40,322 nt of DNA from Prosthecobacter debontii (GCA_945905735.1 CAMDQC010000034.1:1-40322); one strand, 5' to 3'; shown: positions 1-9,534, counted from the stretch's first letter. A program made the numbers and translations. Notes: a model not told the origin generated them from the sequence alone.

Positions 1-1409
1 CGGAGCCGCGCAACGGCGCGACGACGGACGCACTGAGCGTGACGCTGCGCTGGACGGGCGCAAAGGATGCGACGGTCTTCGCGGGCATGGATCGGAAGGC
101 AGTCGAGCGCGGCGATGCGTCTGCGAGCAAGCCGCCAGGCCCGCTACCGTTGCGGCTGGGTGCGACCTATTTCTGGCGCGTTGTGGAGGGGGAACTTTCC
201 AGCCCCGTGTGGACTTTCACCGCCGATGCGGGCCTCGCCGCCGAGCCGCTGCCGCGCGATGCGACGAGCAACACGCCGCCCACGCTCGCACGTCTCACAT
301 GGCGTCCGGGCAAATACGCGACGGCGCAGCGTGTGTTCATCGGCACGAGCCGCGAGGAGATGAAACTTGCCGCCGAACTGGGCGCGGTGGAAACAAGCTG
401 CGCGCTGCCTTTGGCGCTCGCGCCGGGGACGCGTTATTTCTGGCGCGTCGAGAGTGACAACGGCGCGCAGCCGAAGTCGCCCGGCGCGGTGTGGAGCTTC
501 CGCACGCAGGACGCGCCGGTGCAGGACGATATTACGTTTTTCACCAGCTCCGATTCACACTATGGCCGCGAGAACAACGCCGCCATCAACCGCCGCGTGA
601 TTGACGCGATGAACGCGTTGCCCGGCGCGCCGCTGCCCGCCTCGCTTGGCGGCGGATTCGTGCGCACGCCACGCGGCGTCGTGCTCAATGGCGACTTGCT
701 CGACGAGGGCTTCGACAAGGAAACCGCGCCGCAAAACTGGGCGGAGTTTTGCCGGGACTACGGGCTCACCGGGAGCGACGGGCGGCTGTGCTTCCCGCTT
801 TACGAAGGCTTTGGAAATCACGACGGCGGGCCGACGAGGAGTTTCGTCCGCCCGGGCATTCGCGCGCGAAATCCCAAGCGCGTCGGCCTCACTGCAATCT
901 CGCCGAGCGGCTTGCACTACTCGTGGGACTGGGAGCATGTGCATCTCGTGCAACTCAACCTTTTTGGCGGCTCCGGCCCACTGGATGTGAAGGGCGTGAA
1001 CGGTCCCGAGCACGATCCGGAAGGGGCGTTCGATTTCCTGCGCGACGATCTCGCCAAGCACGTCGGCAATAGCGGGCGGCCCGTTATCGTCTTCCAGCAT
1101 TTCGCGTGGGTCGGCGGCATGGCGGATTGGTGGCAGCTCGAAGCAAAGGAACGCTTTTACGATGTGGTGAAGCCCTATCGCGTCGCGTGCCTCATCAACG
1201 GCCACTCGCACGGCGCGTCCTTTGCGCCGTGGCACGACCTTCTCACCGTTCATGATGGCTCTACCGCGCGCGGCGATGGCGACACGGGCGACTTTCTCGT
1301 CGTGCGAGTGACGGAGAAGGAACTCATCATTGCGCAGAGAAAGCTCGACGGCACTTGGGGTATTCAACTACGTCGCCCGCTGCAAAACGTCCCGACAATC
1401 TCAAAATAA
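1..1409 (+). CDS. Metallophosphoesterase with N-terminal fibronectin-III-like repeats (5' end outside window)
   Basis: The reading frame is open from the first complete codon at base 3, so the true start and any signal peptide lie outside the window. Two repeated beta-sandwich segments come first, each ending in a similar TYFWRV...VWTF / RYFWRV...VWSF motif, as in fibronectin type III-like domains. A calcineurin-like phosphoesterase domain follows with its metal-binding motifs in order: SDSH (near base 555), NGDLLD (near 690), GNHDGG (near 818), FQHF (near 1095) and GHSHG (near 1200). The family hydrolyses phosphomonoesters or diesters with a two-metal centre; the substrate cannot be told. 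The fibronectin-like part suggests a periplasmic or secreted enzyme acting on or near polymers. The next exported gene begins 11 bp downstream, so the two may be co-transcribed. Domain assignment is firm, function general. Confidence 0.85.
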   Translation, partial: EPRNGATTDALSVTLRWTGAKDATVFAGMDRKAVERGDASASKPPGPLPLRLGATYFWRVVEGELSSPVWTFTADAGLAAEPLPRDATSNTPPTLARLTWRPGKYATAQRVFIGTSREEMKLAAELGAVETSCALPLALAPGTRYFWRVESDNGAQPKSPGAVWSFRTQDAPVQDDITFFTSSDSHYGRENNAAINRRVIDAMNALPGAPLPASLGGGFVRTPRGVVLNGDLLDEGFDKETAPQNWAEFCRDYGLTGSDGRLCFPLYEGFGNHDGGPTRSFVRPGIRARNPKRVGLTAISPSGLHYSWDWEHVHLVQLNLFGGSGPLDVKGVNGPEHDPEGAFDFLRDDLAKHVGNSGRPVIVFQHFAWVGGMADWWQLEAKERFYDVVKPYRVACLINGHSHGASFAPWHDLLTVHDGSTARGDGDTGDFLVVRVTEKELIIAQRKLDGTWGIQLRRPLQNVPTISK

Positions 1410-1420
1410 ACCGTACGCCG

Positions 1421-3577
1421 ATGAAACCATTCACCTCAGTCCTCGCCCTAGTCTTGCTCACCACTGGCGGCGCTCTATTTGCGCAGAAGGAAGAAGGCTG
1501 GAATCCCGACACCACTTTTCCGCCGCTATCTCCCGCCGAGGCGATCAAGACTATCGAAATCCCCAAGGGCTACCGGCTGGAATGTATCGCGAGTGAGCCG
1601 ATGGTCGAGGAGCCCGCGAGCTTTGCGTTCGATGGAAATGGCGCGCTCTACGTGTGCGAGTGGCGCACTTATATGCAGGACGAATTCGCTACGAAGCAGC
1701 TCGATCCTGTGAGTCGGGTTGTGAAGCTTGTGGATACCGACGGCGACGGCGTCATGGATAAGCGCACGGTGTTCATTGATAACGTCGTTCTGCCTCGCAC
1801 CGTGCTTCCGATGCATGACCGCGTACTTGTAAATTTAACGGGATCAAACTCCGTGTGGGCATACTTCGACGATAACAAGGACGGCGTTTCGGACCGCCGG
1901 GAATTGGCTTATGAAGGCAGCGCGAACGGTGGCAATATCGAGCATCAAAACTCCGGCATGGTGTGGAACCTCGACAACACGATTTGCACAAACGACCACC
2001 GCTTTCGCTATGCCGACGGAAAGCTGAGCGACGGCAAACATTCCGTTGGGCGTATCAGCCAGTGGGGCCTCGCTCGTGATGACGATGGCCGGCTTTTCTG
2101 CACTTGGGCTGGCGGCGCGAATCCCGCGCACTCATTCCAACTCCCTGCTGGATACCCCATTTTGAAACTGAAGGAGCACGCGCCGGGTTACGAGATTCCG
2201 TATGCGGCATGCAAAGTCTGGGACCAGTCTTCCGGCGGCTACAAGGTGGACGAGCAGCGGGTGCTGAAGGATTTCTCCGCGTGCTGTGGGCAGACGGTTT
2301 TGCGCAGTCCGCTTATGCCGGAATTTTACGGGCGAGTGGTGACGTGCGAGCCTGTCGGGCGTTTGATTCGGATGAGTACGATTGATTGGAAGGATGGGCT
2401 CGGCGTGGCCGACAACGCGTTTCCGAAGAGTGAATTTATCCGCAGCACCGACGCCTATTTTCGCCCGGTGTGGAGCGAGACTGCGCCGGATGGCACGCTC
2501 GTTTTCTCCGATCTGTATCGCGGTATCATTCAGGAAAAGGCGTGGTTTCCTACCGAGGGTAATAATGTGGAGTGGGTGGCCCGCTATCACCGCGTAAAAA
2601 AATGGGGGATGCTCAAAGTGTTCCGGCACGGCCGCATCTACCGCATGGTGCCCGATGGAAAGCAGCCCGGCCCGCAGCCTCGTATGCTCGACGAGACGCC
2701 CGCGCAACTCGTCCCCCACCTCGCACACGCGAGCGGTTGGTGGCGCGACACTGCGCAGATGCTCCTCGTCTCACGCGCCGATAAATCGGTCATTCCCGCG
2801 CTCGCGGCGATGGCTGTGAGCCACGCCGATGTGAACGCCCGCATCCACGCCATGTGGACGCTTCGAGGGCTAGACGCGTTGCCGAAAGAAACCATCATCG
2901 CCGCGACGAAACACGAGAGCGCACGAGTCCGTCGCGCTGCCGTGCAACTCGCCGAGCCGCTGCTGGGAGACAAGGATGGCGACATCGCTAAAACCCTCGC
3001 GGCCATGCTCGGTGACGCGGACGCCCAAGTCCGTACCCAGATATTTCTCGCCTACCGAGCTGCGGGGCAAAACCCACCGTCTGAACTGACCGCGAAGCCA
3101 GCCCCCATCATCCTCGCCCTGCTCGAAAAAGGAAAAGCCGACGCACAGCTCACGGTGCTGAGTGAATCGGGGAAACAGGGTAAACAAATCTACGAAACGC
3201 TTTGCACCACTTGCCATGGGCCGGACGGTAAAGGCGTGTTAGCGGGCGATAAGTACCTCGCCCCGCCGCTCGTGAAGTCTGAGTGGTTCAAGCGCGGGGG
3301 CAATACGGACATCCTCGCGCGTATCCTACTCAAAGGACAGACCGGCCCCATCGACGGCGTGGCCTACGGCGAAGGGCTGATGCTTCCGTTGGAAGGAACC
3401 TACAGTGACGACCAACTCGCTAGCGTCCTAAACTTCATCGGTCAGCGCTGGCACTCTTGGAAACAGCCGGTGGCTGCCGCTGAAATCGCCCTCGCTCGGA
3501 AAGAAACCGCCGAGCGAAAAACCCCGTGGACTCACGAGGAACTGAAGGCGCTCAGCAGACAGAAACTGGGCAAGTAA
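1421..3577 (+). CDS. Exported beta-propeller protein with HEAT-like region and C-terminal cytochrome c domain (PVC-type heme-binding dehydrogenase-like)
   Basis: 718 residues. The ATG at 1421 is chosen because it opens a classical signal peptide (MKPFTSVLALVLLTTGG..., cleavage after about residue 23); the frame is open further upstream but lacks such a start. Residues about 40-430 resemble the glucose/sorbosone dehydrogenase-like propeller of PVC membrane-bound dehydrogenases, with calcium-site-like acidic loops (DTDGDGVMD, DDNKDGVSD). Residues about 430-570 are an alpha-helical HEAT-like stretch (repeated AALA, VRRAAVQLAE). A cytochrome c domain follows with heme motif C595-T-T-C598-H599 and a distal methionine candidate in GLMLPLEG. 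Family knowledge suggests a periplasmic redox protein, possibly sugar oxidation; the substrate is unknown. It sits between two other exported catabolic genes on the same strand. Confident in architecture, not in reaction. Confidence 0.85.
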   Translation: MKPFTSVLALVLLTTGGALFAQKEEGWNPDTTFPPLSPAEAIKTIEIPKGYRLECIASEPMVEEPASFAFDGNGALYVCEWRTYMQDEFATKQLDPVSRVVKLVDTDGDGVMDKRTVFIDNVVLPRTVLPMHDRVLVNLTGSNSVWAYFDDNKDGVSDRRELAYEGSANGGNIEHQNSGMVWNLDNTICTNDHRFRYADGKLSDGKHSVGRISQWGLARDDDGRLFCTWAGGANPAHSFQLPAGYPILKLKEHAPGYEIPYAACKVWDQSSGGYKVDEQRVLKDFSACCGQTVLRSPLMPEFYGRVVTCEPVGRLIRMSTIDWKDGLGVADNAFPKSEFIRSTDAYFRPVWSETAPDGTLVFSDLYRGIIQEKAWFPTEGNNVEWVARYHRVKKWGMLKVFRHGRIYRMVPDGKQPGPQPRMLDETPAQLVPHLAHASGWWRDTAQMLLVSRADKSVIPALAAMAVSHADVNARIHAMWTLRGLDALPKETIIAATKHESARVRRAAVQLAEPLLGDKDGDIAKTLAAMLGDADAQVRTQIFLAYRAAGQNPPSELTAKPAPIILALLEKGKADAQLTVLSESGKQGKQIYETLCTTCHGPDGKGVLAGDKYLAPPLVKSEWFKRGGNTDILARILLKGQTGPIDGVAYGEGLMLPLEGTYSDDQLASVLNFIGQRWHSWKQPVAAAEIALARKETAERKTPWTHEELKALSRQKLGK

Positions 3578-3601
3578 GACGCAGTTCGAAACTCTACCAT
3601 C

Positions 3602-6600
3602 ATGATGAAACGCTTTATCGCATGCGTGTTTGCCCTCGCGACCTCACTTTCTTTTGCCGCGCCGCCGCGTGATGCGCTGCCGCTGGATGCGGCAGAGTTG
3701 CCGGTGAACTTCCGGCTGCATGTCGAGTTTTCGTCGCCGGGCGGAGGAACGGTGCGGCTCGGAAAAGACTTCGCTGTGCCGCTGACGACGGGCGCGGAGC
3801 ACGACATCGCGGTCGAGCAACCGGCGAAGGGCGTGCCGGTGCTGCGCGTGTGGTCGGGCGGGAAGCTCGTGCGCGGGCCGGAGGAACTCGCGGGGCTTTC
3901 GGCGAGTGGCGCGGCGGAGTTCCCCGATGCGAAGCTGGACCTCGGCACGGACTTCACGGTGGTGGCGAAATTCGAGACACGCGGGGAGGGGACTTTGTTT
4001 TCCAAATGCGCGCCGAAGGGGAAATGGGAGGCGGGCGCGAAGGCGCTCTTAATCCGCGACGGGCGGCTCGTGTATGACATTGGCTGGCTCGGCGAGATGT
4101 CCGGCGGCGGGAAAGTGAGCGATGGCAAGCCGCACACTGCCGTGCTCACGGTGCGCGGTGGCGCGGCGAAGCTGTGGCTGGATGGGAAGGTCATCGCAGA
4201 GGAGGGGACGCTCTCGAAGCCGGATGTGGCGGGGCATGTTTTCAAAGTGGGACGCGCCGCGTCGGACTTCGCGGGGGATTTTGCGAAAGGGAAGATCGCC
4301 AGCGTGCGCGTGTGGTCGCGTGCGCTTCCGGATGCGGAGGTCGCGTTGCTTTTCAAAGCGGACGGCGTAGGCGCGAACACGCCGGACTTTGCACACTCAC
4401 CGGGGGCCGGTGGTAGCAGGCCGGTCATCGAGCCCGCGGCGGGCGTCGCCGTGAAGACCGCATGGGTGCAGGCTTTGGAGCGCAGCGACCACGCGGAAAT
4501 CGTGGGCGCGTGGAACGACAAGTCGCTCGCGGAAGGCGCGGAGATTTACAAGACGATGTGCGTCATTTGCCACGGCACCAAGGACGCGCCCGGCTCGCTG
4601 CCGACGGCGCTGCGGTTTGCGGAGGGCGCGTTCAAAAACGGCGCGGACCCGTTCTCGATGTATCTCACGGCGACGAAGGGTTTCGGTCAGATGGTGCCGC
4701 AGCCGCAATATACGACGGCGCAGAAATACGCGGTCATCCAATACATCCGAGAGACGTTCCTGAAGCCGCATAACAAGACGCAGTTCACGGAGCTCACGCC
4801 CGCGTACGTGGCATCGCTGCCGCGCGGGCTCGTGCGTGTGGAGGCGGAGAAAGAGGATCGCACGCTGCCGCAATACAAGCGCATGGACCTCGGGCCGGCG
4901 CTGTTTTGGACGTATCAAGTCGCGCCCGGAAACATCGCGCAAAAGGGCATCGCCATCCGGCTCGACGACGGCCCCGGCGGCGTGAGCAAAGGTCGCGCAT
5001 GGATGATCTACGATCACGACACGATGCGCGTGGCCACGGCGACGACGGGAGATTTCGTGGACTGGAAGGGCATCGCTTTCGACGGCAGCCACGGCTCCCA
5101 CACATCGCTCACGGGCGAGCGGCATTTCATCAATCCCGTCGGCCCCGGCTGGGCGTCGCCTGCGGGAAAATGGGACGACGATGAGCGCGTGCTCGGCAAG
5201 GACGGCAAACGCTACGGGCCGCTGCCGCGCGAGTGGGCGAAGTTCGAGGGTGTTTATCAAAGTGGAAACCGCGTCGTTATCGCCGCCAGCATCCACGGAA
5301 CCCGCGTGCTAGAATCACCGGGTTGGCTCGACTACGGAGCGACGCCGGTTTTCACGCGGACCCTCAATGTCGCTCAGCTGAAATTTAGACCGCCCCTACA
5401 ACTGCGCGTCGCGCCGGACACGGTGAACGTCGCGCTTACCGGCGACGGCGCTTTGAAAAAGGACGGCGGCTTTTGGGTCGCGACGCTGCCCGGCGGAGCG
5501 AAGACGCGCATCTTCATCTCACGCGTGGACGCCGCATCGCTCGATGCACTCGCGAAGGGCGACAAGACGCCGCTCGATTTGGAGGCGCTGACGAAAGGCG
5601 GACCGCGCGTGTGGACGCAGGAAGTCACGACCACATCCGTCGCAGGCAAGGACGACGGGGCGTTCGCGTCGGATGATTTCCCGCTGCCGATCGAGAATCC
5701 GTGGCAGAGCTGGATGCGCCCCGGCGGCTTTGATTTCACGCCGGATGGAAAGGCGGCCATCGTCGCGATGTGGAATGGCGACGTGTGGCGCGTGGACGGC
5801 GTGATGGACAAAGCTCCCGCGAAGCTGACGTGGCGGCGCATCGCCAGCGGACTTTTTCAGCCCCTCGGCGTGAAGTTTCGCGGCGACGATCTTTTCATCA
5901 CCTGCCGCGACCAACTCGTGCGGCTGCGCGACCTCAATGGCGACGGCGAGACGGACTTCATCGAGAGCTTCAACAACGACCACCAAGTCACCGAACACTT
6001 CCACGAATTCGCGATGGGCCTGCAAACGGATGCGGCGGGCAATTTCTACTACGCCAAGTCCGCCCGCCACGCGCTCGACAGCGTCGTGCCGCACCACGGC
6101 ACACTGCTGCGCGTGAGCGCGGACGGCACGCGCACGGACATTTTGGCGACGGGCTTCCGCGCCGCGAACGGGGTGTGCCTGAACGAAGACGGCAGCTTTT
6201 TCGTCACCGACCAAGAAGGCCACTGGACGCCGAAGAACCGCATCAACCGCGTGAAAGCTGGCGGCTTTTACGGCAACATGTTCGGCTACACGAGCGTGAC
6301 CGACACCGCCGATTCCGCGATGACTCCGCCGATGGTGTGGATCACGAACAAAAAGGACCGCAGCCCCGCCGAACTCATCACCATCCCCAAAAACGCGTGG
6401 GGAAATCTTGGCGGTTCACTGCTGAATCTCAGCTACGGCACCGGGCGTGCATTCGTCGTCCCGAATGAGGAAGTCGGCGGCGTGTGGCAGGGTGCGGTGT
6501 GCGAGCTGCCGATGCCCGCATTCGCCACCGGCATCATGCGCGGGCGCTTCGCCGCCGATGGTGCGCTCTACACGTGCGGCATGTTTGCGTGGGCCGGAAA

Positions 6601-6967
6601 TGCGACCGCGCCCGGTGGCTTCCACCGCATCCGACGGAGCGAAAAACCAGCGCATGTACCGGTCGCCATCCATGCCGCGAAAGGCGTGCTGACCGTCACG
6701 TTCAGCGACCCTCTCACCGAAACGACGAGCGCCATCAAAGTCTGGTCGCTCCAGCGCACGAAAGGCTACGGCTCCAAACACCACGACGAACGCGCGCTTT
6801 CCATCCGCGCCGTGAGCCTCAGCGCCGACGGACGCACCGTAGTGCTCGAAATCCCCGACCTCGCTCCGACGCACTGCTACGAACTCGCCATGAAGCTCCG
6901 CGCGCCCGATGGCACAACCGTTGAACGATCCATCCACGGGACGATTCATCGACTATCCGAGAAGTGA
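3602..6967 (+). CDS. Large exported LamG-like / cytochrome c / DUF6797-like / beta-propeller protein
   Basis: 1121 residues starting at ATG 3602 with a signal peptide (MMKRFIACVFALATSLSFA). Visible order: short N-terminal beta region; LamG/concanavalin-like domain at about residues 95-255 (KLWLDGKVI, VRVWSRALPDAEV); single cytochrome c motif C320-V-I-C323-H324; a long central region (about 405-640) resembling the DUF6797 family of PVC proteins; then a propeller of about 690-1010 with repeats such as FTPDGKAAIVAMWNGDVWRV and a GANGVCLNEDG-like loop. The C-terminus is a beta domain. Such proteins are usually periplasmic or surface-bound and thought to couple carbohydrate binding or oxidation to heme. 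The preceding gene (24 bp upstream) also carries cytochrome c, so the two may be partners. Its stop codon directly abuts the convergent deoC stop. Substrate unknown. Confidence 0.85.
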   Translation: MMKRFIACVFALATSLSFAAPPRDALPLDAAELPVNFRLHVEFSSPGGGTVRLGKDFAVPLTTGAEHDIAVEQPAKGVPVLRVWSGGKLVRGPEELAGLSASGAAEFPDAKLDLGTDFTVVAKFETRGEGTLFSKCAPKGKWEAGAKALLIRDGRLVYDIGWLGEMSGGGKVSDGKPHTAVLTVRGGAAKLWLDGKVIAEEGTLSKPDVAGHVFKVGRAASDFAGDFAKGKIASVRVWSRALPDAEVALLFKADGVGANTPDFAHSPGAGGSRPVIEPAAGVAVKTAWVQALERSDHAEIVGAWNDKSLAEGAEIYKTMCVICHGTKDAPGSLPTALRFAEGAFKNGADPFSMYLTATKGFGQMVPQPQYTTAQKYAVIQYIRETFLKPHNKTQFTELTPAYVASLPRGLVRVEAEKEDRTLPQYKRMDLGPALFWTYQVAPGNIAQKGIAIRLDDGPGGVSKGRAWMIYDHDTMRVATATTGDFVDWKGIAFDGSHGSHTSLTGERHFINPVGPGWASPAGKWDDDERVLGKDGKRYGPLPREWAKFEGVYQSGNRVVIAASIHGTRVLESPGWLDYGATPVFTRTLNVAQLKFRPPLQLRVAPDTVNVALTGDGALKKDGGFWVATLPGGAKTRIFISRVDAASLDALAKGDKTPLDLEALTKGGPRVWTQEVTTTSVAGKDDGAFASDDFPLPIENPWQSWMRPGGFDFTPDGKAAIVAMWNGDVWRVDGVMDKAPAKLTWRRIASGLFQPLGVKFRGDDLFITCRDQLVRLRDLNGDGETDFIESFNNDHQVTEHFHEFAMGLQTDAAGNFYYAKSARHALDSVVPHHGTLLRVSADGTRTDILATGFRAANGVCLNEDGSFFVTDQEGHWTPKNRINRVKAGGFYGNMFGYTSVTDTADSAMTPPMVWITNKKDRSPAELITIPKNAWGNLGGSLLNLSYGTGRAFVVPNEEVGGVWQGAVCELPMPAFATGIMRGRFAADGALYTCGMFAWAGNATAPGGFHRIRRSEKPAHVPVAIHAAKGVLTVTFSDPLTETTSAIKVWSLQRTKGYGSKHHDERALSIRAVSLSADGRTVVLEIPDLAPTHCYELAMKLRAPDGTTVERSIHGTIHRLSEK

Positions 6968-7750
6968 TCAGTACCCGCCCGCGCCGATCTTTCCGGCGGC
7001 GTTGTCGAGCGTGCCTGCGGCTTCGCGCTTGCGGTAGTCGTCCATCATCGCGGCGGTGGCGGTGGCTCCGCAGCGACTGCCGCCGAGGTCGCGGACTTTG
7101 ATGAGGCCGTCCAAATCGCGCACGCCGCCCGCAGCTTTTACCTGCACTTTCTCGCTGCAACTGGCGCGCATGAGGGCGAGGTCGTGCTCGGTTGCGCCTT
7201 TGTAGTTGTAGCTGCCGTCGGGCTGTTTCACGAAGCCGTAGCCGGTGCTGGTCTTCACCCAATCGGCCCCGGCGCGCTCGCAGAGTTCGCAGAGCTTGCG
7301 TTTGAACTCATCGCTGCTGAGTCCCGCGCCGCCGGCGGTGAGGTAGTCGTTTTCAAAAATCACCTTCACCTTCGCGCCGTGGCTGTGGGCTTCGTCGCAC
7401 ACGGCTTTCACGTCGGCTTCGACATAGTCCCAATCGCCGCTGAGCGCTTTGCCGAGGTTCACGACCATGTCGATTTCCGCCGCGCCTTCTTTGCAGGCGA
7501 GCTGGGTTTCGTAGCGTTTGGATTCCGTCGCGCTGTTGCCGTGGGGGAAGCCGATGACGCAGCCGACGAGGACGCCGGAGCCTTTGAGCCACTCGACGGC
7601 TTGCTTCACGGCGTAGGGTTTGATGCAGACGGATGCGACCTGGTATTTCGCGGCAAGTTTGCAGCCCGCTTCGAGGTCGGCGTCGGTCATCGTGGGGTGA
7701 AGGAGCGAGTGGTCGATCATCTTCGCGAGGTCGGAGTACGTGTATTTCAT
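6968..7750 (-). CDS. deoC: Deoxyribose-phosphate aldolase
   Basis: 260 residues, the usual length. DERA converts 2-deoxyribose-5-phosphate into glyceraldehyde-3-phosphate and acetaldehyde in cytosolic deoxynucleoside breakdown. Active-site residues are visible: Schiff-base lysine K166 in VKTSTGYG, K205 in VKAAGGVR, and D94 in EIDMVVN; the phosphate-binding glycine-rich segment follows. The start has a plausible AAAGG ribosome site about 7 bases upstream. It stands alone, not with other nucleoside-catabolism genes. It converges on the cytochrome/propeller gene with stop codons directly adjacent and no terminator between them. The product could feed the glycolytic triose pool handled by the tpiA product encoded near base 36000. 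Confidence 0.95.
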   Translation of the reverse strand: MKYTYSDLAKMIDHSLLHPTMTDADLEAGCKLAAKYQVASVCIKPYAVKQAVEWLKGSGVLVGCVIGFPHGNSATESKRYETQLACKEGAAEIDMVVNLGKALSGDWDYVEADVKAVCDEAHSHGAKVKVIFENDYLTAGGAGLSSDEFKRKLCELCERAGADWVKTSTGYGFVKQPDGSYNYKGATEHDLALMRASCSEKVQVKAAGGVRDLDGLIKVRDLGGSRCGATATAAMMDDYRKREAAGTLDNAAGKIGAGGY

Positions 7751-7810
7751 GGCGACCTTTTAGGGGCTTCCGCAAAGTTCGTCCACCCGCCAGCGCGAGC
7801 GAGTTCGACT

Positions 7811-8704
7811 CTACTTCGCAGGCACGCCGAGCCAGCGGACGGCGTTCGTCATCACGCGCAACGGCTCGGCTTGCTGATACACGCCGTACGTTTCGTGTCC
7901 GGGGCGGAAGTAAAAGACGCGGCCTTTGCCGACCTTCCACACGCAACCGCTGCGGAAGTGCTCGCCCTTGTCCCAGCGTTCTTCAAAGACCACTTCGTCC
8001 GGCGGTGGGACGTGGAACGGCTCGGAATACATCTCCGTCTGCGCGATGTCCCATTTTACCGGCAGCCCCGCGGCAATCGGGTGCGCGGGCAGCAGCGTCG
8101 TGACGTGGCTCGGCGCAGCGTCCGCACGCCACGTGGGGAAGACGCACGCGGGCAGCGTGAGTCGGTATCCGGCGTCCGTCTTTTCGACAAAAGGCGTGAG
8201 CTTCGCGTCTGCTTTCACGCCTTTCCCAAACGGCGCTTCGTTCGTGAATTCCCACTTCGCCGTGGCGCGTTCGGCTTCGGGTAAATGCAGCAGCGCGTCG
8301 GACTTCGCGCGGTCTTGCATGAGCCGGACAAACGGCTTTGCCCAATGCGCGGAGTGCAGCGCGACGAGCGAAAGCCGGCCTTCACGGACGCGCTGTGCGA
8401 CACGCTCGGCATTCGCGTTCGTGAGCTGTGCATGCTTCACGTGGCCCCACCAAATGATGACATCCGTCGCGTCGAGCACGGCTTCCTCCACGCCTTGCTC
8501 CGGCCCTTCGAGACTCGTCGTCTTTACGACGATGCCGGGTTGCTTCGCGAGATGCGCGGCGATGGTCTCGCCGAGGAATTTCTCGCCGTAACCCGCCTTC
8601 TGCTGCGGCTGCTGCTCGTCCCAGATGAGGACGCGGACATCGCCCGCCGAGGCGAGCGAGGTGGTGAACAGACAGGCGAGCGAGATTGAAAAAGAGTGGT
8701 TCAT
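7811..8704 (-). CDS. Secreted ThuA-domain (class I amidotransferase-like) protein
   Basis: 297 residues. The ATG at 8704 is preferred because it gives a signal peptide (MNHSFSISLACLFTTSLASA) directly before the ThuA fold; the frame stays open upstream into the transposase remnant, but that part is unlike the family. ThuA-like motifs: VRVLIWDEQ at the start of the fold, DVIIWWGHVKH, LVALHSAHWAKPF, and a C-terminal GRVFYFRPGHETYGVY with TNAVRWL. ThuA proteins have a glutamine-amidotransferase-like flavodoxin fold and are linked to sugar (trehalose) use; the enzymatic reaction is not well settled. It may be cotranscribed with deoC (60 bp gap). A second ThuA gene lies at 26640-27359. Family assignment is good; role uncertain. 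Confidence 0.85.
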   Translation of the reverse strand: MNHSFSISLACLFTTSLASAGDVRVLIWDEQQPQQKAGYGEKFLGETIAAHLAKQPGIVVKTTSLEGPEQGVEEAVLDATDVIIWWGHVKHAQLTNANAERVAQRVREGRLSLVALHSAHWAKPFVRLMQDRAKSDALLHLPEAERATAKWEFTNEAPFGKGVKADAKLTPFVEKTDAGYRLTLPACVFPTWRADAAPSHVTTLLPAHPIAAGLPVKWDIAQTEMYSEPFHVPPPDEVVFEERWDKGEHFRSGCVWKVGKGRVFYFRPGHETYGVYQQAEPLRVMTNAVRWLGVPAK

Positions 8705-8726
8705 GTTGAGTTGGTTTTCCTCGGAA

Positions 8727-9091
8727 ACGCTGGCTGGTCTGCGAGAAAGACTCAATCTGGATTTACCCCGAACGCCCTCATCGGCGACTACCGCGAAGAA
8801 TCCCTCTTCAACCGAGTGGCCAACATCCTGAGAATGGCCGCGCAAGCCGTGAGCCGAGCCGACGGCAAAATGAGCGACTACGTGCGGCGGTTCAAAGGGC
8901 GGCTCGGCAAAGCCGAAGGCATCGTAGCCGGAGCCCATAAACTCGCCCGAGTCATCTGGGGAGCCATCGTCAGCGGCCAACCGTATGACGAAAATAAAGC
9001 CTTCAACCTCACCCCCGCCAGTTCCGCCCGGCGCCTCAAAAACCTCCAAAACCAAGCGCAAGCCCTAAACATGAAACTCATCCCCGCATAG
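8727..9091 (+). pseudogene. C-terminal remnant of an IS110-family transposase
   Basis: The frame ending at the TAG at 9089-9091 encodes a C-terminus typical of IS110/IS116/IS902 transposases: a helical NRVANILRMAAQAV segment, then YVRRFKGRLGKAEGIVAG, HKLARVIWGAIVSGQPYDE and a final RLKNLQNQAQALNMKLIP. Only about 110 recognisable residues remain. The N-terminal RuvC-like DEDD half and most of the Transposase_20 domain are missing, so no active enzyme can be made. Its lost 5' side ends close to the start of the divergently oriented ThuA gene, so the rearrangement that removed it may have placed new DNA upstream of that gene. Similarity is from memory of the family; exact subgroup not determined. 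Confidence 0.6.
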
Positions 9092-9123
9092 GCCCTTACA
9101 CCGCAAAACACGAATCCTGTTAT

Positions 9124-9534
9124 TCAGGAGGCGTTTCCGGTCTCATTGGGTTTCATCGTCCAGCCGTATTTCTGTGTGGCGGTGCGGAAGTCTTCGGATG
9201 TGCGAACAGTAGAATAGTCCTGCTCCTCGAAATCGAGTCCGAATCGCTTGGCGAGACCGGCGGCCCAATCCTGGCCTGCGCTGCGGGCCTGCTCCGTAGG
9301 AATGGAGAAACGGTGCATGTCGGTCTTATCGCCGTTGCGCTCGGTAAGCAGGACGACGACCTCAACGCGCCCGGTGGACTCGTCGCGCACTGAAAGCAAC
9401 TTGTAACAGTAACCGTCGGGAAGTGAGTCGTCGCTCGTCCACTGGCTGACCCAAAAAATGTGAGGAAACCAACGCTCGTAATCGAAGTTCACGACTCCCG
9501 GTCCAAGGTCGGCGTTCGTCTGTGTTTGAGGCAT
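9124..9534 (-). CDS. Hypothetical soluble protein, 136 residues
   Basis: I do not recognise a family. The predicted protein starts MPQTQTNADLGPGVVNFDYE and has no signal peptide or membrane segment. It is rich in acidic and aromatic residues (FDYERWFPHIFWVSQW) with a beta-strand-like centre (GRVEVVVLLTER) and a helical part (AGLAKRFGLDFEEQD), suggesting a small alpha/beta domain. No good ribosome site precedes the ATG. It is the only gene between the transposase remnant and the minisatellite region, so it may be accessory. The ordered composition and lack of low-complexity sequence favour a real gene, but this rests on composition alone. Confidence 0.55.
   Translation of the reverse strand: MPQTQTNADLGPGVVNFDYERWFPHIFWVSQWTSDDSLPDGYCYKLLSVRDESTGRVEVVVLLTERNGDKTDMHRFSIPTEQARSAGQDWAAGLAKRFGLDFEEQDYSTVRTSEDFRTATQKYGWTMKPNETGNAS

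Noticed and set aside
7184..8284. Plus-strand open frame spanning deoC and the ThuA gene
   Set aside because: It crosses two well-supported minus-strand genes and has no recognisable domain.
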